From an uncultured Bacteroidales bacterium (lineage in GTDB: Bacteria > Bacteroidota > Bacteroidia > Bacteroidales > Bacteroidaceae): a DNA stretch of 45,559 bases. Location: contig CALDKD010000103.1 in the NCBI GenBank assembly GCA_937898885.1, positions 1 through 45,559 on the forward strand, given 5' to 3'. The notes under the pieces were generated by a model. The model was not told the DNA's origin, did no database searches, and saw only the letters and a program-made list of their open reading frames with translations. A program made the position numbers and the translations under genes. Positions 40,336-45,559 of the stretch are shown here, one piece after another (the first letter of the stretch is position 1; each line of letters starts with the position of its first letter).

Positions 40336-42702
40336 ATGTTCAGACATTACATCAAGATAGCCTTTCGCAATATCCGCAAGTACGCGCTGCAGAATATCTG
40401 TTGTATTATGGGACTGGCAACTGGTTTTGTATGCTTTTGCCTGACTTCAATATGTGTTCATTATGAGAACACTTACGACACTTGTCATAGAGACTGGCAG
40501 AATTTATGGACATTCGATTTGAAAGATGGCAAATCAGAAAGTCTCAGAAGCGAATTCCGACCTTTCGAGGCTTATGCACCGGCATTCTCTGATATGACCT
40601 TATGGCCTGAAATTGAAATGGCAGTTCCGTTTACTCGAATGGGTGGAGCGAATGGAACATATCGAATACTGATTGTTGACAACTCCTTTGCCGATATGTT
40701 TGATCTTGAAATGGTGGAAGGAGATTGGGATTTTATGAAGAACAATAAGAAAATGGCTATTTCAGAGTCATTTGCCAAAATGTACTTCGGCGATGTGGAT
40801 CCGATAGGAAAGACTGTAAATAAATATGCCCAATGGTTCTTTCCCGAAATAGAACGTTTCAGTGTAGGGGCAGTAATAAGAGATTTCAGTCATTCCTTTT
40901 TCAAGTTTGACATCATTATCTTTGATAATCCCGATTCTTACAGATTTAATTCAAAATGTGAATACATCTTCAAGGTAAAACCTGGAACGGATATGGAAGC
41001 CCTGTCACGGAAGGTAAGCGGTACAATGTCAGTAGGAGACCAGTTCAAACGTGAATACGTTCCAGTGAATATCCGTGATATGCACAAAATTGTCAGAGGT
41101 GATCTCTCGGAATTGGATTTTGACGGTGTCACCGTCATTTCAACGACAAGTCTGCTACTGATAATATGTTCCATCGTAAACTTTCTTATATTCTTCATCA
41201 GCAGCCTCTCGGACAGAAGCCATGAAATGGGAATGCGCGTGGTATGTGGCTCATCGGCATTGGAAGTGTCAATAATGCTGTCTGTGTATATTACAATAGT
41301 TCTGGCAATAGCGTTTGCCATAGGCACAGTTTCGGCATATTATCTGGTGAAACCGTTCTGCGCGTTTGCGGGTTTTGACATTTCAGATTCCTATTTTTTG
41401 AAAGGAAGTCTGCTGTTTATGCTAATCATACTCACTGTCTCTGTGATATTATGCGGTATCCTGGCACATTTGGTAAGTGGGAAACTGCTGCATAATTCAG
41501 TATCTGACAAAAGGAAATCCAATCTGTTGTGTCAGATTGGCATTGCTGTTCAATTGACTTTCAGTATGTTCTTCATTTTTGTAACGGCTTGTATCTGCAA
41601 CCAGTATGGCGATATCTTCAGTAAGGACTGGGGCTTCTCAATGAAGAACACTGCATCGTTGCGTATTCACAAAACATATAATTACAATATTGATTGCGAA
41701 AATCTTACCCGGAAAATTCTGGAACTGCCAATGGTTGATGATGCATTACTGGATTACAACTTACTGATGGGCGGCGTTAAAGGCGGTTATTCGGACGGTA
41801 CCATTTCTCTTTCTCCTGAATCCGATGGAATACCAGTCTGTTCGGATGAAGGGATACGCGAACTATGGAAACCGATTTACGGTTTTTCTGTAGTTCAAGG
41901 CGTTCTACCAGAAAGGAGATTGGAGGGTAATGAGATTGTCATAACTAACGATGTGGCCCGGCAATTGGGGCTAACTGATGCAATCGGTCAGACAGTTTAT
42001 TTAAACCTCAAGAATTCAATTAGCGGCATTTCAGCATTCAATGACCAGCGTAGTGATGTCAACTCCAAACAATATACAGTTGTAGCTGTTCTCAAAGAGA
42101 TTTATTTTGCCGGCCCCGTCTGTCGTCCGCTACCGATGTTCTTTGTCTCCGATTTCGGTGAGTATTATGGAGATGAAAGCATTCTGATAAAATATAAGGA
42201 AGGTACAAGTAAGCTGTTGGCTCAGCAACTTCAAACTCTTCTGGAAGATTTACATGTTCCATATAGCATTAATTATTCAGAGGATACTTTCAAGCGAAAA
42301 CTGAACAGTACCAATAAGCTCTTAATCTTAATGGCACTATTTTCGGCTATCTGTATGCTGATATCCGTATTTGGCGTGTGGTCTGTCATTACTCTCTCTT
42401 GCAGAAAACAAAGGCGTGAGATTGCAATACGCAAAACATTCGGTGCAAGGAACAGGGATATATATTCCGCCTATTTACGTCAGTATGGACAAATCCTACT
42501 CATCTCTGCCATACCGGCATTCAGTTTTGGATTCCTTTTTATTGACCGCTGGCGTGAGCAGTTTCAGCAGCAGGCCGCTGTTTACTGGTGGATTTATTTC
42601 TTAATAATTCTGGGAATGGCCGTAATCATTGGAGGAATAGTCGTAAGCGGAATACGAAAGAGCGTTCATGAAAATCCGTATGAAGTAATCAAGAATGAAT
42701 AA
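40336..42702 (+). CDS. FtsX/MacB-type ABC permease (large, two-module)
   Basis: A 788-residue membrane protein. ATG 40336 (MFRHYIKIAFRNIRKYALQN) is chosen because the upstream in-frame ATG lies inside the conserved regulatory module; the homologous gene at 45454 starts with the same MF+HY motif. It has the double-FtsX plan: an N-terminal helix (CCIMGLATGFVCFCLTSIC), a periplasmic domain, three helices about 265-390, a second leading helix (GIAVQLTFSMFFIFVTACIC), a second periplasmic domain, and a final three-helix FtsX domain with RKQRREIAIRKTFGARNRDI. It ends in the family's VHENPYEVIKNE. Base use is more AT-rich than the ATPase that follows. Such permeases export or resist antimicrobial peptides; substrate unknown. 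Confidence 0.88.
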   Translation: MFRHYIKIAFRNIRKYALQNICCIMGLATGFVCFCLTSICVHYENTYDTCHRDWQNLWTFDLKDGKSESLRSEFRPFEAYAPAFSDMTLWPEIEMAVPFTRMGGANGTYRILIVDNSFADMFDLEMVEGDWDFMKNNKKMAISESFAKMYFGDVDPIGKTVNKYAQWFFPEIERFSVGAVIRDFSHSFFKFDIIIFDNPDSYRFNSKCEYIFKVKPGTDMEALSRKVSGTMSVGDQFKREYVPVNIRDMHKIVRGDLSELDFDGVTVISTTSLLLIICSIVNFLIFFISSLSDRSHEMGMRVVCGSSALEVSIMLSVYITIVLAIAFAIGTVSAYYLVKPFCAFAGFDISDSYFLKGSLLFMLIILTVSVILCGILAHLVSGKLLHNSVSDKRKSNLLCQIGIAVQLTFSMFFIFVTACICNQYGDIFSKDWGFSMKNTASLRIHKTYNYNIDCENLTRKILELPMVDDALLDYNLLMGGVKGGYSDGTISLSPESDGIPVCSDEGIRELWKPIYGFSVVQGVLPERRLEGNEIVITNDVARQLGLTDAIGQTVYLNLKNSISGISAFNDQRSDVNSKQYTVVAVLKEIYFAGPVCRPLPMFFVSDFGEYYGDESILIKYKEGTSKLLAQQLQTLLEDLHVPYSINYSEDTFKRKLNSTNKLLILMALFSAICMLISVFGVWSVITLSCRKQRREIAIRKTFGARNRDIYSAYLRQYGQILLISAIPAFSFGFLFIDRWREQFQQQAAVYWWIYFLIILGMAVIIGGIVVSGIRKSVHENPYEVIKNE

Positions 42703-42723
42703 CAAGACAAAAACCATACAACT

Positions 42724-43398
42724 ATGATCGAAGTAAGCAATTTGAAGAAAATCTTCCGCACGGAGGAAGTTGAGACCTGGGCGCTCAGTGACGTATCCTT
42801 TACAGTAGCCGATGGCGAGTTCGTGGCAATAATGGGGCCTTCGGGCTGCGGTAAATCTACGCTGCTCAGCATCCTGGGCCTGCTGGACAACCCCACCGAG
42901 GGCAGCTACAAGCTGCAGGACCGCGAGGTTGCCACACTGAACGAGGACCAGCGCACCGACCTCAGGAAGGGAACCGTAGGGTTCGTGTTCCAGAGCTTCA
43001 ACCTGATTGACGAACTGAACGTGTACGAGAACATAGAACTGCCGCTGCTCTATATGGGCGTGCCAGAGAAGGAGCGCCGCCGCCGTGTGCAGGAGGTCAT
43101 GGACCGCATGAACATCAGCCACCGCGAGAAGCACTTCCCAAACCAGTTGTCAGGCGGCCAGCAGCAGCGTGTGGCCATTGCCCGTGCCGTAATCTCCGGT
43201 CCAAAGCTGATACTGGCCGATGAGCCCACCGGCAACCTTGACTCGGTGAACGGTCAGGAGGTGATGAACCTGCTGAAGGAACTGAACCAGAGCGGCACCA
43301 CCATCGTAATGGTGACCCACAGCCGCCACGATGCATCGTACGCCAACCGCATCATCAACCTGTTTGACGGCAGCATCGTAAAGGAACTGCCACAGTAG
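42724..43398 (+). CDS. ABC transporter ATP-binding protein (LolD/MacB type)
   Basis: A 224-residue ATPase with Walker A GPSGCGKST, Q-loop FVFQSFNLIDELNV, signature LSGGQQQR, Walker B LILADEPTGNLD and switch VMVTHS. It starts 21 bases after the permease at 40336 and is its likely partner. Its DNA is visibly richer in GC at third positions (for example runs such as CTGAACGTGTACGAGAAC) than the permease, which may reflect strong translation or a different history. Other permeases of such operons usually follow directly; here a convergent AAA gene intervenes before the next permease at 45454. Confidence 0.92.
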   Translation: MIEVSNLKKIFRTEEVETWALSDVSFTVADGEFVAIMGPSGCGKSTLLSILGLLDNPTEGSYKLQDREVATLNEDQRTDLRKGTVGFVFQSFNLIDELNVYENIELPLLYMGVPEKERRRRVQEVMDRMNISHREKHFPNQLSGGQQQRVAIARAVISGPKLILADEPTGNLDSVNGQEVMNLLKELNQSGTTIVMVTHSRHDASYANRIINLFDGSIVKELPQ

Positions 43399-43407
43399 CA
43401 ATTCCAA

Positions 43408-44718
43408 TCAGACACAGAACACGGCATACAGGGGTATTGACCTGATACCGTTTGCGCATCCGAAATTCTTTCCCGAGATTCTGTATGACAGTGCGGATTT
43501 GTATCTTTCGGCAAACATTTTCATGCTCTGTGCCTTGACGCGCTGGCCCTTCTTCACTTCAACAGGAACGATTCTGTCCTCCATTTGAAGAACGAATTCC
43601 AATTCTGCTGTATTGTCGTTCTTCCAATAGAAAAGCGCATATCCTCTGGCCTGCAGCTGTTGCGCGACATAGTTTTCTGCAACTGAGCCCAGAAATGTAT
43701 TGTCAATGTCAACACAGTTCAGCAGCATTGTTGCAGGAATCTGAGCCTTGGCACCGAGCAGCCCGATGTCAGACATGTAGATTTTGAAATCGCTGTCATC
43801 AGTCTGCGCAGACAGGGGAATGAAGCCGTTTGACACTAATGTGCATTTCAATGCTACACCGGCCTGTGTGAGCCATTGTATTGATTCTCCGAAAATAGTG
43901 GCAGTTCCGCCCTTCTTGGCCAGTTTGTATTGGAATTTTCTGTTTTCCTTGGCCAGTTGGGCGGGTATGGAGTTGAAGCAGGCGCGGATTTTGACCGATG
44001 TCGCTGCCGATGCATATTTCGTCATGTCCTTGTCATACCCAATCAGAATGGACTGCTGCACTTCCCTGCAGGCAAGGAAACTCTGTGTCTGCTGATATGT
44101 CAGAACGCTCTCCGGCATACCGCCTACAATGAGATATTTCTGGTACAGATCCATTGCCTGGGCATGTACGGATTCAGGCATCTTCTCGTCCTTTTCAAAA
44201 TGTTCTCTGATGCTCTGCGCCAGTATGTCCTTGTCAATTGCCCACAGAAATTCCTCAAAATCCATAGGATACAGGGTAAGTTCATCGACCTTTCCAACAG
44301 GATATGAGAAACGGTCATCTGTGTCATTCCCATTATTTACGGCCACTCCCAAAAGGCTTCCGGCAGCAACAATGTCATATTCAGGGTGCTGCTCCCTGAA
44401 GTACTTGAGTGCCAGGAAGGCGCGTCTGCAATCCTGTATCTCGTCCAAAAAAACAAGCGTTTCTCCAGGTACAATCCTTGTGTTGTACATTGATTCAAGG
44501 AATGCTATTATTTCAATCGGGTCAATAGTCTTTGCCAGAAAGTCGCGTACATCAGGAACCAGGTCCAGGCTGACCTTCACAAAGCTCTTGTAATACTGTC
44601 TGCCGAATTCTTCAAGAATATACGATTTCCCCACTTGTCTTGCACCCTGAAGAATGAGTGGCTTGTGCCCGGATGTATTCTTCCATTTAATCAGAGACTC
44701 TGTTATTTTCCTTTTCAT
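43408..44718 (-). CDS. AAA ATPase with DUF4143 domain
   Basis: A 436-residue protein starting MKRKITESLIKWKN. It holds the AAA_14 module (Walker A GARQVGKS about 25-32; Walker B LVFLDEIQD about 98; sensor VAAGSLLG) and a C-terminal DUF4143 domain with YFWKNDNTAELEFVLQ and PVEVKKG, a PD-(D/E)XK-like nuclease remnant. Such proteins are common, mobile, and have no settled function. ATG 44718 is preferred over ATG 44730 because the promoter would start the transcript near 44732. It converges with the ABC ATPase, 9 bases apart, and looks inserted into the ABC operon. Confidence 0.85.
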   Translation of the reverse strand: MKRKITESLIKWKNTSGHKPLILQGARQVGKSYILEEFGRQYYKSFVKVSLDLVPDVRDFLAKTIDPIEIIAFLESMYNTRIVPGETLVFLDEIQDCRRAFLALKYFREQHPEYDIVAAGSLLGVAVNNGNDTDDRFSYPVGKVDELTLYPMDFEEFLWAIDKDILAQSIREHFEKDEKMPESVHAQAMDLYQKYLIVGGMPESVLTYQQTQSFLACREVQQSILIGYDKDMTKYASAATSVKIRACFNSIPAQLAKENRKFQYKLAKKGGTATIFGESIQWLTQAGVALKCTLVSNGFIPLSAQTDDSDFKIYMSDIGLLGAKAQIPATMLLNCVDIDNTFLGSVAENYVAQQLQARGYALFYWKNDNTAELEFVLQMEDRIVPVEVKKGQRVKAQSMKMFAERYKSALSYRISGKNFGCANGIRSIPLYAVFCV

Positions 44719-44737
44719 TGATTTCACCATTTTCACG

Positions 44738-44769
44738 CAAAGATAACCGATAACTATGAAATAATCAAA
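44738..44769 (-). promoter_or_regulatory. Full-consensus promoter of the AAA ATPase gene
   Basis: Minus strand TTTG (plus 44766-44769), exactly 20 bases, TATCTTTG (plus 44738-44745) then C. The start near 44732 leaves about 14 bases before ATG 44718. Confidence 0.75.
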
Positions 44770-44810
44770 CTTTGAGATACTAATTCGCAGTTATAGCTAT
44801 TATCCAATGG

Positions 44811-44957
44811 TTAGACTGACCTGTCATATTCAATGTGAACTTGTGCATTTTTTGCACATGTTGCAGATTCCTCAAGTTCATCCGTTTTATAGCGCGACAG
44901 ACGGCAATATAGGGCTGACACTATTACATTCGTGTCAATCACTGCATATACTGTCAT
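44811..44957 (-). pseudogene. Truncated PIN-family toxin
   Basis: A 48-codon frame begins MTVYAVIDTNVIVSAL, the standard start of PIN-domain toxins of the COG1569 type, including the first catalytic Asp in IDTN. After residue 16 the sequence no longer resembles the family and stops at TAA, whereas intact members have about 140 residues. Its ATG overlaps the 3' end of the antitoxin gene by 23 bases, the normal arrangement of such pairs. I infer that the toxin was deleted or replaced after its first strand. Confidence 0.72.
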
Positions 44958-45246
44958 CGTTCTTGTGTTTTCTGGCTTGTCTGATTACTTCATTGATTTC
45001 CTCCAATGACATTGTCATACCGCTGTCGATGGCTGCCTGACGCATACGGTAGAATGCCTGACGGCCTTTTTCCATCGTCTCGTCATCAAGCGCTTCAATT
45101 GTAAATGGTATCATTTTGTTTCTCACCACCGAACGGGCATAGATGTTGAACGCGGTATTGACGCTCATTCCGAATTCATTGCAAAGTTCATCGAACTTGT
45201 TTTTAATGTCGGAATCTATGCGGATGGTAACTGCTGTCTGTGACAT
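44935..45246 (-). CDS. RelB/DinJ-family antitoxin
   Basis: A 103-residue protein starting MSQTAVTIRIDSDIKNKFDE, the ribbon-helix-helix segment of DinJ/RelB-type antitoxins, followed by FGMSVNTAFNIYARSVVRNKMIPF and a charged C-terminus that would bind a toxin. ATG 45246 is chosen because the -7 element at 45264-45271 precedes it by about 17 bases. Antitoxins bind and autorepress their promoter. A toxin partner of PIN type starts within its 3' end but is truncated; no RelE-like toxin is present, so this antitoxin is orphan. Confidence 0.85.
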   Translation of the reverse strand: MSQTAVTIRIDSDIKNKFDELCNEFGMSVNTAFNIYARSVVRNKMIPFTIEALDDETMEKGRQAFYRMRQAAIDSGMTMSLEEINEVIRQARKHKNDDSICSD

Positions 45247-45263
45247 AATTGTATTCTTTGCTG

Positions 45264-45294
45264 CAAAGATAAAGGAATAATTGCATTCTGCAAT
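45264..45294 (-). promoter_or_regulatory. Promoter of the antitoxin gene
   Basis: Minus strand ATTG (plus 45291-45294), 19 bases, TATCTTTG (plus 45264-45271) then C, 17 bases before ATG 45246. The inverted GCAAAG/CTTTGC around 45255-45268 is a possible antitoxin operator. Confidence 0.6.
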
Positions 45295-45345
45295 CATTTT
45301 GCAATCGTTTTTTTGTGGGTAGTAGAGTGACTGAAATGAATGGCA

Positions 45346-45364
45346 GTGTCAAATAATTGGACAC
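45346..45364 (+). promoter_or_regulatory. Operator-like palindrome, copy B
   Basis: GTGTCAAATAATTGGACAC, a 19-bp palindrome with only two mismatched pairs apart from the centre counted once (arms GTGTC/GACAC perfect). It is matched by the copy at 40229-40247, both 75 bases before the TGG element. Confidence 0.7.
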
Positions 45365-45420
45365 TTTTCACTGGAATCTGACGATTTCCGCTTTTTTGCT
45401 TGCGGCATCGGACTGGGTCA

Positions 45421-45437
45421 TGGTATTTTTGTGTGAA
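45421..45437 (+). promoter_or_regulatory. Conserved promoter element, copy B
   Basis: TGGTATTTTTGTGTGAA, identical to 40304-40320, 33 bases before ATG 45454 (32 in copy A, measured from the first base). Confidence 0.45.
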
Positions 45438-45453
45438 AACAAAAAGGGCAGTT

Positions 45454-45559
45454 ATGTTCAAGCATTATCTTAAAACAACTTTTCGCAATCTCTGGAACGG
45501 AGGATTCCAGACTGTATTCACAATAGTGGGACTGGCCGTGGCGTTCTTCTGCTTCGGCA
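45454..45559 (+). CDS. FtsX/MacB-type ABC permease, 5' part
   Basis: Only the first 35 codons are in the window: MFKHYLKTTFRNLWNGGFQT, then a hydrophobic VFTIVGLAVAFFCFG. This matches the start of the 788-residue permease at 40336 (MFRHYIKIAFRNIRKY ... IMGLATGFVCFC), so it is a paralogue of the same class. It shares that gene's upstream module, so both are probably controlled together. The rest lies beyond the window. Confidence 0.8.
   Translation, partial: MFKHYLKTTFRNLWNGGFQTVFTIVGLAVAFFCFG

Noticed and set aside
44807..45040. Plus-strand open frame across the antitoxin end
   Set aside because: It is antisense to the antitoxin and the PIN toxin start, which have clear family signatures.

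Overview
The window reads as chromosomal DNA of a Bacteroidales bacterium (Bacteroides/Prevotella-like; inferred from content, not from a marker gene). Support: many promoters fit the Bacteroidetes pattern (TTTG or TTG, about 20 bases, TAnnTTTG); there are several fimbrillin-type lipoproteins, a BspA-type repeat protein, many short-signal lipoproteins with Cys close to the start, a PCMD-domain protein, GH30 and GH10 glycanases and a type IX-like C-terminal tail. No rRNA, tRNA or CRISPR array was recognised.

Layout. (1) 1-7500, minus: a fimbrillin locus. A 67-residue leader-type protein is followed by four lipoproteins; one is a 1105-residue fusion of a fimbrillin-like head to a long BspA/DUF285 repeat domain. 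The distal end (1-503) is broken by a stop and three apparent frameshifts. (2) 7550-9400: a PD-(D/E)XK (Rpn/PDDEXK_2) nuclease gene, plus the 3' remnant of a second copy bracketed by copies of a 27-bp imperfect palindrome that recurs elsewhere. (3) 9400-13800: a lipoprotein of the alpha/beta-hydrolase fold that lacks its serine nucleophile, a GH30 glycosidase and an unknown lipoprotein. (4) 19673-13834, minus: a run of phosphoribosyltransferase-like protein, NCS1 permease, AlaX-type tRNA editing protein, unknown secreted protein, PCMD lipoprotein and outer-membrane barrel. (5) 19907-26743, plus: a DUF362 ferredoxin-like protein, then a complete MacAB-TolC-type exporter (ATPase, two permeases, adaptor, outer-membrane channel). 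(6) 26773-32672, plus: CDP-alcohol phosphatidyltransferase-like protein, UPF0104/LPG_synthase_TM protein, a 962-residue ABCG-like transporter and a lipoprotein. (7) 35768-32741, minus: FMN-dependent alpha-hydroxy-acid oxidase-like lipoprotein, a conserved unknown, Ndk and a BASS-family symporter. (8) 35908-39456: DUF3298-type lipoprotein, a multi-domain GH10 xylanase and a GNAT acetyltransferase. (9) 39457-45559: a gene-poor stretch, then an FtsX/MacB-type permease with its ATPase, an AAA/DUF4143 ATPase, a DinJ-type antitoxin with a truncated PIN toxin, and the start of another permease.

Most notable: two ABC permease genes 5 kb apart share an upstream module, a 19-bp palindrome placed exactly 75 bases before a conserved TGGTATTTTTGTGTGAA element, which suggests one regulator controls both. 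The 27-bp palindrome family clusters at gene 3' ends and in one case supplies the last codons and stop of a gene. Several enzymes carry changes at normally invariant catalytic positions. The adhesin-like fimbrillin/BspA fusion contains near-identical 240-bp repeats.
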